64,000 nt of DNA from Alkalicoccus luteus (lineage in GTDB: Bacteria; Bacillota; Bacilli; Bacillales; Salisediminibacteriaceae): assembly GCF_012034335.1 (NCBI RefSeq), contig NZ_JAATHJ010000004.1:62001-126000 (forward strand). Reading direction: 5' to 3'. Positions 51,797 to 60,425 of this stretch are shown in pieces. The position numbers and the translations under genes were made by a program. Within the stretch, counting starts at the first letter, position 1; every line of letters begins with the position of its first letter. A model generated the notes under the pieces. It ran no database searches and was not told the DNA's origin. It saw only the letters and a program-made list of their open reading frames with translations.

Positions 51797-54700
51797 AAAT
51801 AACCAATTTTTCCATCGCCAGACCAGTCTTTACGATTGTTACGATGCTATTGTTTCTGCTGCTAGGTTTCGTCTCGCTGACGAATATCCCGCTGAAGCTG
51901 ATTCCGGACATCGATGCGCCGATTGCAGCGGTTGTGACGACATATGATGATGCCGGACCAGAGGAAGTATCCCAACGTGTGTCCCAGCCGATGGAGCAGG
52001 GACTTGCGACTGTATCCGGGTTGAACAATATCAGTACGATTTCAATGGAAGGACAGTCACTGACGATCCTGGAATTCTCATGGACGCAGACGATTGACGA
52101 AGTTGAAAACGATATTATCACGCAAATGAATCAGGTCCAGCTGCCGGACGGTGCGAGCAACCCATCGTTCATTAAGTTTGACCCATCGCAGTTTCCGATC
52201 ATCCAGCTCTCGCTGTCATCTGACAATGGCGACGCGATCGACGGACTCGTGCAGGATATTGAAAACGACCTGCTCCGCGTTGACGGTGTCGGCACGATTA
52301 ATCTCGACGGCGACAACGTGGAGGAAATTGCGGTCACACTTGACCAGGACGAGCTGGAAGAGAACAGCTTGACGCAAAACGATGTCGTTCAGGTGCTGCA
52401 ATCGCACAACGTCACTGCACCGGGAGGAGTCGTTGAAAATGAGGGGAACGAGATTACGACCCGGGTCCTCTTTGAACTTGCGGACGTAGAGGATATTGAA
52501 AACATTGTCGTATCCGAAACGCTGACAGAAGATGAGGATACGGAAACGGTGACAGTTGCTGACGTAGCAGACGTCACCCGCGGACCGGAGCCGTCTGATG
52601 TCATCACCCGAACTAACCAGGACGACGCCATTCTGATGAGCGTACAGCAGCAGGCTGACGCCAATACGGCTAACGTCGCAGCAGATTTCATGGAAGAGCT
52701 CGAAGCACTGCTGGATGAAGAGCAGTATGAAGAGCTGCAGGCAGACGTGCTCTTCAATCAGGGGGAGTATATTGAAGACGCGATTCAGAACGTGGCGCTT
52801 GCGCTCGTTGCAGGTGGAGCAATCGCGATGATCGTACTGTTCTTTTTCCTCCGCAGCTTTAAAACGCCGCTCCTGATCGGGATCGCTATACCGTTTTCCG
52901 TGATCGTGACGTTCGTGCTGTTGTTCTTCACCAACTTCTCGCTGAACATCATGACGCTTGGCGGACTTGCACTCGGAATCGGGATGCTGGTGGATAACTC
53001 GATTGTTGTCATTGAGAACATTTACCGGCACCTGTCGATGAAGAAAACGCCGCGCCAGGCTGCACAGGATGGAACGAAAGAAGTTGCTACCGCTATTACG
53101 GCGTCAACGCTTACGACGATATCGGTGTTCCTGCCGGTCGTCTTTATCAGCGGGATTGTCGGAAACCTGTTCCGTGAATTTGCATTAACGGTAGCGTTCA
53201 GTCTGCTTGCTTCTCTCGCAGTGGCACTGACCGTCGTTCCGATGATCGCAAGCCGCTGGCTGAAGGCGCCGACGGAAAAAGTCGAAGAAAAGCGGCGCAA
53301 CTCAAGCTTTATTCGCTTTTTTGACAAAACAGCCCGCTGGTCGCTGAAAAACAGGCTGATGGTCTTTTTAGTTACACTCGGTCTGCTCGGAGGCGGAGCA
53401 GTCGGTATCACGACCGTTGGCACAGAGTTTCTGCCGGCAACGGACGAGAGTTTTATGCAGATTGAAGTAGAAAACGAACCAGGTACTCCGCTGGAAACAA
53501 CCTTTGAAAATATTCAGGAAATAGAAGATATTTTAGATGATTATACTGAAATAGAAGCATACACAACCGTCACCGGTACGAGCGGAGACCAGGGTCCGAT
53601 GGGAGAGGCAACGCAGGGCAACCAGGCTGCGGTCTATGTGACGCTGGTGCCGGTTGCAGAGCGTGATATCTCCACCATTGATTTTTCTGAGGACATCCGC
53701 CGTGACGTGGAAAACGCTGCCCCGGACGCAGACGTCACGATTTCCGTTGATGCGTCATTCGGGGGCGACCCGAATACGTTCAGCTTTGACTTGACCGACC
53801 AGAATCCGCAGCGTCTGGAAGAGGCAGCGGATGATCTGCTGGCAGAGTTTGACGATCAATCTGAGTTTACGGAAGTAACAAATACGTTTGAAGAAACATT
53901 GCCGGAGCTGCAAATTCAAATTGACGAAGATGCAGCAAGGGAAGAGGGACTGACACCGGCGGAAATTGCCGACACAGTCGACAGTCTGACCCGCGGCGCG
54001 TTTGCAACACAGATCGTAACAGACGAAGAAGACGTGCTGGAGGTCAACGTGCGCATGGCCGATGAAGTCACAGAGAATACAGAGGCACTGGAAGAGCTGC
54101 TGCTTCGCAACCAGGACGGTGACTTCATTGCGCTAGCAGATGTCGCTGAATTCGAAGTAGGCGACTCACCGGAAACAATTAACCGGATTAATCAGGAGCC
54201 GTCCGTACAGTTTACACTGACGTATACGTCGGATAATACGCTGAACGAAATCAATGAACTCGTAAACGATATTATCGACGACTATGATCTCCCGGCTGAG
54301 ACGAACGTATCCTTTACCGGTGACCAGCAGCTGCTGGAGGATGCGATATCCGATCTGACGCTGGCGCTCATTCTGGCGATCGTCTTCGTATACTTCGTGC
54401 TCGCAGCACAGTTTGAATCGCTGAAGTATCCGTTCGTCGTGATGTTCACCGTGCCGCTCGTTATCATCGGGGTGACGCTCGCGCTTACGCTCACAAGGAC
54501 ACCGATCAGCGTCACCGGGTTTATCGGGCTCATTGTGCTCGTCGGCATCGTCGTCAACAACGCGATTGTGCTCGTCGACTATATGAACAGATTGAAGAGC
54601 TACGGCTTTAAGAGCTACGATGCGATTGTCGAAGGCGTGAAAAACCGGGCAAGGCCGATTTTAATGACTGCTACGACAACGATTCTGGCGCTGATTCCGT

Positions 54701-55197
54701 TAGCACTTGGTTTAGGAGAAGGCTCGGAAATCCAGCAGCCGCTGGCGATTACGGTTATCGGCGGTATGGTCAGTGCCACCTTCCTGACGCTCGTGCTCAT
54801 TCCGGTTGTCTACAGCTTTTTCGACCGGGAAACGCGTCATTTAAATAAAAAATACGTGACGCCGGACGGTCAGCTTGTTCCAGCTTATCTGCTCGATGAC
54901 CGTACAAATGGCAAAGAATCAGATAGAAAACAGCTGCAGGAACCTGAAAAGGTAAAAGAGCTTGATGAAGATATGATGGTTACGTCTTATGAGGAGTACT
55001 ACCGCGACGTAGAAGACAGCTGGGATCCGGATTTGCAGGAATACGCACCGGAGGAAGTAGAAGAGCTGCGCTACGACGACCCGGCCTACAGCAGCCAGGT
55101 AAGACAGGAACCAAGGCGTCAGAAAGAAGATATGTCGAAAGAAGAGCTGCTCGACGTGCTCGAAGAACTGATCCGCCGCAACAAAGAAGACAAATAG
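51793..55197 (+). CDS. RND-family multidrug/lipid exporter (AcrB/SwrC-like)
   Basis: A 1134-residue protein with two repeats, each with a large extracytoplasmic domain and a six-helix bundle. Family motifs include GLALGIGMLVDNSIVVIENIYRH (TM4, with the proton-relay Asp) and the second-half GLIVLVGIVVNNAIVLVDYMN. As in other Gram-positive RND proteins (SwrC, YerP), no outer-membrane partner or adaptor is encoded. The last ~100 residues form an acidic cytoplasmic tail beyond the usual end. It is translationally coupled to marR. Confidence 0.92.
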   Translation: MKITNFSIARPVFTIVTMLLFLLLGFVSLTNIPLKLIPDIDAPIAAVVTTYDDAGPEEVSQRVSQPMEQGLATVSGLNNISTISMEGQSLTILEFSWTQTIDEVENDIITQMNQVQLPDGASNPSFIKFDPSQFPIIQLSLSSDNGDAIDGLVQDIENDLLRVDGVGTINLDGDNVEEIAVTLDQDELEENSLTQNDVVQVLQSHNVTAPGGVVENEGNEITTRVLFELADVEDIENIVVSETLTEDEDTETVTVADVADVTRGPEPSDVITRTNQDDAILMSVQQQADANTANVAADFMEELEALLDEEQYEELQADVLFNQGEYIEDAIQNVALALVAGGAIAMIVLFFFLRSFKTPLLIGIAIPFSVIVTFVLLFFTNFSLNIMTLGGLALGIGMLVDNSIVVIENIYRHLSMKKTPRQAAQDGTKEVATAITASTLTTISVFLPVVFISGIVGNLFREFALTVAFSLLASLAVALTVVPMIASRWLKAPTEKVEEKRRNSSFIRFFDKTARWSLKNRLMVFLVTLGLLGGGAVGITTVGTEFLPATDESFMQIEVENEPGTPLETTFENIQEIEDILDDYTEIEAYTTVTGTSGDQGPMGEATQGNQAAVYVTLVPVAERDISTIDFSEDIRRDVENAAPDADVTISVDASFGGDPNTFSFDLTDQNPQRLEEAADDLLAEFDDQSEFTEVTNTFEETLPELQIQIDEDAAREEGLTPAEIADTVDSLTRGAFATQIVTDEEDVLEVNVRMADEVTENTEALEELLLRNQDGDFIALADVAEFEVGDSPETINRINQEPSVQFTLTYTSDNTLNEINELVNDIIDDYDLPAETNVSFTGDQQLLEDAISDLTLALILAIVFVYFVLAAQFESLKYPFVVMFTVPLVIIGVTLALTLTRTPISVTGFIGLIVLVGIVVNNAIVLVDYMNRLKSYGFKSYDAIVEGVKNRARPILMTATTTILALIPLALGLGEGSEIQQPLAITVIGGMVSATFLTLVLIPVVYSFFDRETRHLNKKYVTPDGQLVPAYLLDDRTNGKESDRKQLQEPEKVKELDEDMMVTSYEEYYRDVEDSWDPDLQEYAPEEVEELRYDDPAYSSQVRQEPRRQKEDMSKEELLDVLEELIRRNKEDK

Positions 55198-55202
55198 TAC
55201 AA

Positions 55203-55232
55203 AAAGAACCGTCCTTCGGGGCGGTTCTTTTA
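55203..55232 (+). terminator. Terminator after the RND gene
   Basis: AAGAACCG / CGGTTCTT stem with a TTCG tetraloop and TTTT. The next ~260 bases hold nothing supported except a possible -10 TATGAT at about 55440. Confidence 0.85.
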
Positions 55233-55496
55233 TGCAGCGGCCTTCGTGTTAATCGGACACGCTGCTGTTTCTTAATAAGCTATACCGGTCTGTTAAGCGG
55301 GAATTGCCTGACGGAGGCACGTTCAATGGAGTTTTATTAGCCGGGATCTGTTGTTACTTAGGCGTTTGGCCGTCATGCTCAGCAAAAGTGCAATTGCCAA
55401 AAACTGCCGGAAACGCTAGTCAAACAAGGAGTTATTCTGTATGATAGGGAAAGATAAGCTGTCCGGAATGAGGTACGATGAAAAGAGGGAACACGT

Positions 55497-56132
55497 ATGA
55501 GACCAAAACTGGCACTGCTCGCCTGTCCTTTGCTGTTTGCTGCAGCCTGCTCTGACCAGGAGCCGGCAGCCGGCGACGAAAACAACACGGATTCGTTAAT
55601 TAAGACGAATGAGAGCCTGACCGATCAGCTGGAAAAGGAACGAAACCGGACGCTGGAACTGGAAGAAGAGCTCGCGGAGCTGCATGAAGAAAATGCGGAG
55701 CTAAAGGATGACTTGCTGACCAGCAAGCAGGAAACTGTGGATGCAGAGGCCGCTCACCGATCGACTGCAGATGAGGCGGATCAGATCGAAAGCCGTATAC
55801 GCGAGGCGCTTACGGCCATGCACGAGCAAAATGCCGAAGTGCTGGAAGGCGTGACGTCAGAGGCAACTGTCATCAATGAAGAAGAAGCGATGCTCACGTT
55901 TCAGCTCGAGGAAGATGAAACCCGCTCGCTGCACTGGGTGAACCTCGAACGAATGAATCTTGTGCAAGTGCGTGAAATTGATGTGAACGATGACGCGGCA
56001 GCCGTCGTCATTGAATTTGTTCATGCAGCAGAAGAAGAAATCCAGTCTACGGGTATGCTGGAGGCCGAGCTGATCCGGGAGGAAGATGAATGGAAGCTTC
56101 AGCTCATGTCGTATACGCAGCCGCAAAAATAA
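55497..56132 (+). CDS. Coiled-coil lipoprotein of unknown function
   Basis: A 211-residue protein with signal peptide and lipobox AAAC (Cys about 18), a short spacer, a coiled coil (about 35-100: QLEKERNRTLELEEELAELH ...) and a C-terminal globular part that may be beta-rich (LTFQLEEDETRSLHWVNLERM). No family is recognised. It is monocistronic. Confidence 0.65.
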   Translation: MRPKLALLACPLLFAAACSDQEPAAGDENNTDSLIKTNESLTDQLEKERNRTLELEEELAELHEENAELKDDLLTSKQETVDAEAAHRSTADEADQIESRIREALTAMHEQNAEVLEGVTSEATVINEEEAMLTFQLEEDETRSLHWVNLERMNLVQVREIDVNDDAAAVVIEFVHAAEEEIQSTGMLEAELIREEDEWKLQLMSYTQPQK

Positions 56133-56146
56133 CTGCCGGATAAACG

Positions 56147-56197
56147 AAAAGCGGTGCAGGAGATCAACACTATGATCTCCTGCACCGCTTTTTTTGC
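56147..56197. terminator. Long-stem terminator between convergent genes
   Basis: A perfect 20-base stem AAAAGCGGTGCAGGAGATCA and its complement, six-base loop, then T-run. It can serve both strands (A-run on one side, T-run on the other). Confidence 0.9.
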
Positions 56198-56213
56198 GCC
56201 CGGCCGATTCACT

Positions 56214-56378
56214 TCAGCCTGATTTACGGCTGCGGTCGAGCGGCGGAGACGCCGGCCGGTTCAGCGCGAGGATGGAGCTGTTGATGACATCAAGCTTTTT
56301 CTCCATCCGGTAAAGAAGATAAAACGTAATGGTCATCGGAAACCCGTATTCCCCAAGCGCCTGCATCCAGAGCTCCAT
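56214..56378 (-). CDS. YvrJ family small membrane protein
   Basis: A 54-residue protein, MELWMQALGEYGFPMTITFY and then LLYRMEKKLD, the YvrJ pattern (a single membrane helix with GFP and LxRxEKK). AAAGGAGGACTG precedes the ATG. It belongs to a three-gene cassette with DUF2922 and DUF1659 proteins, found together in many Bacilli; their role is unknown. Confidence 0.8.
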   Translation of the reverse strand: MELWMQALGEYGFPMTITFYLLYRMEKKLDVINSSILALNRPASPPLDRSRKSG

Positions 56379-56407
56379 AAGGCAGTCCTCCTTTCATCGT
56401 GATTCAT

Positions 56408-56443
56408 AAAAAACCGGCCGGGCATGATGCCCCAGCCGGCCGG
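56408..56443 (-). terminator. Terminator between DUF2922 and yvrJ
   Basis: CCGGCCGG / CCGGCCGG arms around a GGGCATGATGCCC core, followed on the minus strand by TTTTTTA. It may reduce yvrJ expression. Confidence 0.75.
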
Positions 56444-56445
56444 AC

Positions 56446-56670
56446 TTACTCAACGCCAATGTCGATCGTTTCCACGTGCCGCTCCACTACGCGAGCACCA
56501 ATTTTTGATACGTAGTAGCCGCTTGGTCCGTAAAAGACTTCCGCCGCGAGAATACTGTCCATTGCCTCACGGATATCTGCAGCCGCGACAGGCTCTTTCG
56601 GGTCATCGATCCCGAGAGTGGACGTTGTACCGGCCTCTGTGCGAAAAAGCAGTTCCAGTCGTTTTGCCAT
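56446..56670 (-). CDS. DUF2922 family protein
   Basis: A 74-residue protein starting MAKRLELLFRTEAGTTSTLG with the DUF2922 layout (LGIDDPKEPVAAADIREAMDSIL). The start at 56670 has GAAAGGAGGTGG upstream; a GTG nine bases earlier is less likely. Function unknown; neighbour of a DUF1659 gene with an identical ribosome site. Confidence 0.78.
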   Translation of the reverse strand: MAKRLELLFRTEAGTTSTLGIDDPKEPVAAADIREAMDSILAAEVFYGPSGYYVSKIGARVVERHVETIDIGVE

Positions 56671-56703
56671 GATTGCCACCTCCTTTCTAATTAAAAATCA
56701 AGC

Positions 56704-56910
56704 TTACAGTTCGTACGTGTTAAAGCGCTGAACGTTTGACAGGCCGTGCTGCTGCAAAGATGCAATTGCTTCGCCTGCCGCTTTAAGATTCTCGTCGGCT
56801 GCATCGGTGCGCACGTTCTGGAACGAACGCGTTGCAAGCATGACCATGCCGTCTTCGTCATATCCTTGATTCAAGGTAAGAACGAGTCTGGAGCGGGATG
56901 TAATAACCAT
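56704..56910 (-). CDS. DUF1659 family protein
   Basis: A 68-residue protein (start 56910, after GAAAGGAGGTGG) with the pattern RLVLTLNQGYDEDGMVMLATRSF's core (LTLNQGYDEDG) and ATRSFQNVRTDA of DUF1659. The first gene of the cassette. These proteins often sit beside cell-surface or phage-like genes, but nothing further is indicated here. Confidence 0.78.
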   Translation of the reverse strand: MVITSRSRLVLTLNQGYDEDGMVMLATRSFQNVRTDAADENLKAAGEAIASLQQHGLSNVQRFNTYEL

Positions 56911-57028
56911 GCTGACCACCTCCTTTCATACATGAGGTACAGCTGAACCAGAAAAAAGGAGGGGGGCGCTTGAAAAAAAACAAAGAACAAGGGAAAATAA
57001 AGAGAGGGAACGCAGAGGAGGGACCATC

Positions 57029-57649
57029 GTGAACGTATTAATAACCGGATTTGAGCCATTTGGCGGTATGAGTCAAAACCCGTCATCGGCGTTAGTATCA
57101 TGGGCTGAGCAGGAGGTATTCCCTGGCGCGGATGTTAAAGCAATGACGCTGCCGGTAACATACAGCAAGTGTGCAGAGCCAGTTGTAGAGACTTTACACA
57201 GATGGAAGCCGGATGTTGTTCTGCTGTTTGGTGTGGCAGCAGGCCGGCAGGCTGTCACGCTGGAGCGGATTGCGGTGAATATAGAAGACGCACCAGGTCT
57301 GACAGATAACGACGGAGAGGCGCCTGTGGACCGGCCGGTTGTAAAGGACGGTCCGGATGCATATTTTTCCACATTGCCGCTAAGAAGCATCATGGAGAAT
57401 TTGCATGAAGAAGGTATACCGGCTGCCTTTTCCTATTCTGCGGGGACGTATATTTGCAATACGACGATGTACCGGGTGCTGCACGAGGCTGCTGAACATG
57501 GTCTTCCGCTGCAGGCTGGATTTATTCATCTGCCGGCTTCGCCGGACATGTTTCCGGATGGATCCAAGCCAACAATGGCTCCGGAAACCGTTCAGAAGGC
57601 ACTTCGGACGATTATGAATACGATCATAAAAAAGGAGGCGGCAGTATGA
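57029..57649 (+). CDS. pcp: Pyrrolidone-carboxylate peptidase
   Basis: A 206-residue C15 cysteine peptidase that removes N-terminal pyroglutamate. The catalytic triad is visible: Glu79 (TLERIAVN), Cys143 (AGTYICNT) and His167 (GFIHLP). The start is GTG after GAGGAGGGA. Its stop overlaps the arsR start by four bases, an unusual pairing. Confidence 0.93.
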   Translation: MNVLITGFEPFGGMSQNPSSALVSWAEQEVFPGADVKAMTLPVTYSKCAEPVVETLHRWKPDVVLLFGVAAGRQAVTLERIAVNIEDAPGLTDNDGEAPVDRPVVKDGPDAYFSTLPLRSIMENLHEEGIPAAFSYSAGTYICNTTMYRVLHEAAEHGLPLQAGFIHLPASPDMFPDGSKPTMAPETVQKALRTIMNTIIKKEAAV

Positions 57650-57996
57650 CAACTGCAGCAGAGCGTATGACGGTGGAGCCAGCGGCGGATTTGTTCAAGC
57701 TATTAGGGGATAAAACGAGGCTGCATATGGTCTCGATGCTGGCAGTAGATGAAATTTGCGTATGCGAATTTGTAGAGCTGTTTCAAATGAGCCAGCCGTC
57801 AATCAGCCAGCATTTGAAGAAACTCAAGCAAAAAGAAATCGTCCGTGAACGTAAGCACAACCAGTGGGTGTTTTATTCGCTTAACCCTGAATCGCCATTT
57901 TACCCGATGATCATGTCGATCGTTAAAGAGCTGCCGGATCCGAAGCCGAGACTTTTGCAAATAGAAAAGGATGGACTGCGTGTAAACTGCTGCTGA
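57646..57996 (+). CDS. arsR: ArsR/SmtB-family metalloregulator
   Basis: A 116-residue winged-helix repressor with a recognition helix (MSQPSISQHLKKLKQKEIV) and the Cys pair ICVCEF (38, 40), the position that binds As(III)/Sb(III). A Cys-Cys pair is at the C-terminus. It is coupled to pcp upstream and precedes arsC by 86 bases, which contain a probable operator. Confidence 0.88.
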   Translation: MTTAAERMTVEPAADLFKLLGDKTRLHMVSMLAVDEICVCEFVELFQMSQPSISQHLKKLKQKEIVRERKHNQWVFYSLNPESPFYPMIMSIVKELPDPKPRLLQIEKDGLRVNCC

Positions 57997-58039
57997 TCTT
58001 TACAAACTCTTCATACACGAAAGATACCGGACATGTTAT

Positions 58040-58061
58040 TATATAAACGAACGTTTATATA
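58040..58061 (+). promoter_or_regulatory. ArsR/SmtB-type operator before arsC
   Basis: TATATAAACG aa CGTTTATATA, a perfect ten-base inverted repeat with a two-base gap, resembles SmtB/CzrA-type sites. It lies 21 bases before arsC. Confidence 0.7.
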
Positions 58062-58082
58062 TGACGCTGGAGGTATGCAGAC

Positions 58083-58502
58083 ATGGCAAAACCAATTCTT
58101 TATTTTCTATGCACAGGTAATTCCTGCCGGAGCCAGATGGCAGAAGGATGGGGAAAGCACTATTTAAGCGGGGAGTGGGACGTTTACTCCGCCGGAATTG
58201 AAGCGCACGGTGTTAACCCGAATGCTGTTAAAGCGATGCAGGAGGCAGGCATTGATATCAGCAGCCAGACATCTGATACGATCGATCAGGAGCTGCTGCA
58301 GAAAGCGGACCTCGTCGTAACGCTTTGCGGTCACGCAAACGACGTATGTCCGGCGACACCCCCGAACAAAGAGCGCGAGCACTGGGGCTTTGACGACCCG
58401 GCTAAAGCAGAAGGCTCAGAAGAAGAAAAGTGGGCGTTCTTTCAGCGGGTCCGCGACGAAATCGGCGAGCGCATCAAAACGTTTCAGCAGACAGGACGAT
58501 AA
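58083..58502 (+). CDS. arsC: Thioredoxin-coupled arsenate reductase
   Basis: A 139-residue low-molecular-weight-phosphatase-fold enzyme. Cys10, Cys82 and Cys89 (CTGNSCRS and LCGHANDVC) are exactly the three redox Cys residues of the Bacillus/Staphylococcus type. It reduces arsenate to arsenite. No arsB or acr3 efflux gene is present in the window; arsenite export must be encoded elsewhere. Confidence 0.95.
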   Translation: MAKPILYFLCTGNSCRSQMAEGWGKHYLSGEWDVYSAGIEAHGVNPNAVKAMQEAGIDISSQTSDTIDQELLQKADLVVTLCGHANDVCPATPPNKEREHWGFDDPAKAEGSEEEKWAFFQRVRDEIGERIKTFQQTGR

Positions 58503-58522
58503 TAAAGCCGTCAAAAGGAGGT

Positions 58523-58551
58523 CCCCGGTCAAGATGTCCGGGGTTCTCTTC
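58523..58551 (+). terminator. Terminator after arsC
   Basis: CCCCGG / CCGGGG stem followed by TTCTCTT. Confidence 0.65.
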
Positions 58552-58569
58552 ATTATTTCATCCAGCTGT

Positions 58570-59115
58570 CTAGCGGCCAGTTGATTTGCCTGCCTGCGCG
58601 CGTTCCTTGTCTGTTTCGAAATGGCAGTAAATGGCCAGCGTTTCCTCAACGTCTTCTTTTGCTTCATTCGCGATCGTCGTTTTAATTTTCTGTCCTTTGG
58701 CAAGCTCCATGATGAGCTGGCGGCGGCTTGATTTCTGACGTCCCCAGCAAATCTTTTGTACGGTCGACCAGCGTGCATGATAGCCGGCAAAAATCAGAGC
58801 ATCTCCCTGAATCTCGAAAACACGGTCGAGCGTCAGCAAAATAAAGAGACCGAGAGCAAAAATAAAGACGAATAAAATCGTCGCGTTTTGAAAGCTGTTA
58901 AACACTTCGACGAACAAAACGATCGATAAGATCAGAACGAGATAACAGGAATAAACAGAAATTTTATAGATGGTGGAATGGGTGCTGATTTTTTTCGTAT
59001 CATCCGGAGTGAAGGTCGTTTCGGCACCGCGAAGGCGGCGGAGACGATCGGTGAACAGGTGATAGATGGCGATGACGCTTGCCACGACACCTGTGAATAA
59101 GTAGAGCCACTGCAT
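58570..59115 (-). CDS. Membrane protein with a C-terminal soluble domain
   Basis: A 181-residue protein with three hydrophobic segments (MQWLYLFTGVVASVIAIYH, YKISVYSCYLVLILSIVLFVE, ATILFVFIFALGLFILL), then a beta-rich cytosolic domain (GDALIFAGYHARWSTVQKICWG ...). The domain recalls PH-like/DUF5673 proteins, but this is not certain. Function unknown. GGAGGAAC precedes the ATG. Confidence 0.6.
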   Translation of the reverse strand: MQWLYLFTGVVASVIAIYHLFTDRLRRLRGAETTFTPDDTKKISTHSTIYKISVYSCYLVLILSIVLFVEVFNSFQNATILFVFIFALGLFILLTLDRVFEIQGDALIFAGYHARWSTVQKICWGRQKSSRRQLIMELAKGQKIKTTIANEAKEDVEETLAIYCHFETDKERAQAGKSTGR

Positions 59116-59187
59116 GAGCGTTCCTCCCGATTATTTCGGCTCCCTCTATTTTAGCATGGAGGAACAGGAGCGAAAAGAGGGAAAGCG

Positions 59188-59478
59188 TCAGCTGTAACGC
59201 TGAAACAGTCTGTCATAAGCATGCGCCGATTCGAAATCTTTCTGCGTCAGTCCGCCCTCATCAATCGTCGACAGCTTTAGCGTGACGTTTTTGTGATCAA
59301 TAATCGTATACGGATGATGCTGGCGGTCTTCCGCAATCTCGGCAATGGCGTTCACAAACTGAATTGCCTTCGGATAGGAAGAGAGCGTAAATGATTTCAC
59401 AATCCAGTCGTCACCTTCAAGCTTCCAGCCGTCTGCTTCATTGATATTTGCCTTTACCTCTTCATGCGTTAATACCAT
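59188..59478 (-). CDS. Pterin-4a-carbinolamine dehydratase
   Basis: A 96-residue DCoH/PCD protein with the catalytic His pair in EDRQHHPYTIIDHKNV (54, 55) and the LTQKDFESAHAYD end. It recycles tetrahydropterin made by aromatic hydroxylases, or assists molybdopterin. AAGGAGGAT precedes the start. No hydroxylase is nearby. Confidence 0.9.
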   Translation of the reverse strand: MVLTHEEVKANINEADGWKLEGDDWIVKSFTLSSYPKAIQFVNAIAEIAEDRQHHPYTIIDHKNVTLKLSTIDEGGLTQKDFESAHAYDRLFQRYS

Positions 59479-59617
59479 CTGTTCATCCTCCTTATATTAT
59501 CTGAATATTCTGCTTTGTACAAGCATCATAGCAGATATTTCCTTCTGTGTATAGACACATCAAACCGGTTAGAAGTTCCTTGCTCCGGGGTATAGGAATG
59601 GCAGAGGTGAAATACAG

Positions 59618-60355
59618 ATGATAAACAAGATAAAAGAATGGGTATTTCGCAAAATTGTAGCGAGATCGATTAATAAATATGGAGGAGAGCGAGTGGAGCC
59701 GGCTGCTGTTCAGACGACTCCCGATCAGTGGCGCGTTGCGTTCCTGACGACAGCGGGGGTGCATCTGCGCTCGGACAAGCCATTTGACGTGGATGCAGGG
59801 GACTGGAGCGTTCGTCTCATTCCATCTGACTCGAAGACAAGCGATCTGACTGTCACGCATACGCATTACGATACGAAGGCAGCAGAGGAGGATATTAATA
59901 CCGTTTTTCCCATTGATGCGTTACGATCGCTTGCTTTAGAAGGCGTGATCAAGGAAGTATCGCCAACGAACTTCGGAATGATGGGCTATATTCCGCGCAC
60001 CGACAAGCTGTTAAAAGAAAGCGTCCCGGAAATTTTGAAGACGCTGAAAAAAGAACAGCCTGATGTCGTGCTGCTCTCGCCGGGCTGATATATTTGCCAT
60101 CAGTCCGTGGGGCTGATTCAGAAAGAAATTGAAAAAGAAGGCATACCGACTGTGTCGATGACCCATTTTCCGGAGCTGACGGAAAAGGTTCATGCTCCTC
60201 GTGCTCTGCACATCCGCTTTCCGCTTGGTCGTACGTTCGGCCAGCCTGGACGGGAGGATCTGCAAAAGCGGATTTTAACGGACATGCTGGGAACAGCGCG
60301 GCTGACGGAGCCAGAAATCCTGAGACGATTAGACTATAAATGGAGGCGTGATTAA
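59618..60355 (+). CDS. Probable selenoprotein of the glycine/sarcosine/betaine reductase B (GrdB-like) family, in-frame UGA
   Basis: The frame meets a single TGA at 60086-60088 (residue 157) and continues for 88 more residues to TAA at 60353-60355 without a shift. Around the TGA the protein reads LLSPG-U-YICHQSVGLIQKEIE, a UxxC redox motif in the position of the GrdB-family Sec; the downstream part (GIPTVSMTHFPELTEKV) is also family-like. The N-terminal half (VAFLTTAGVHLRSDKPFDV, RLIPSD, DLTVTHTHYDTK, SPTNFGMMGYI) matches the non-glycine-reductase branch found in aerobes. A SECIS-like hairpin follows the UGA. Without Sec the product would stop at 156 residues. The reaction catalysed is unknown. 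Confidence 0.78.
60099..60117 (+). promoter_or_regulatory. Bacterial SECIS-like hairpin after the UGA
   Basis: ATCAGTCC (60099-60106) pairs fully with GGGCTGAT (60110-60117) around the loop GTG (60107-60109), with one T-G pair. The loop starts 18 bases after the UGA and opens with G, inside the known 16-37 base window for bacterial SECIS elements that bind SelB. Confidence 0.65.
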
Positions 60356-60425
60356 CCGATAAAGGAACTAAGCTTCTTTTTGTAGGTTTTTAGAACTAAA
60401 AGTCGGGGAAAGGAAGAGAAAACGA

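Noticed and set aside
60086-60088. TGA as a true stop or frameshift scar in the GrdB-like gene
   Set aside because: The frame is unchanged after it, family-like sequence continues, UxxC fits the known Sec position, and a SECIS-like hairpin follows. Still open if the genome lacks sel genes.
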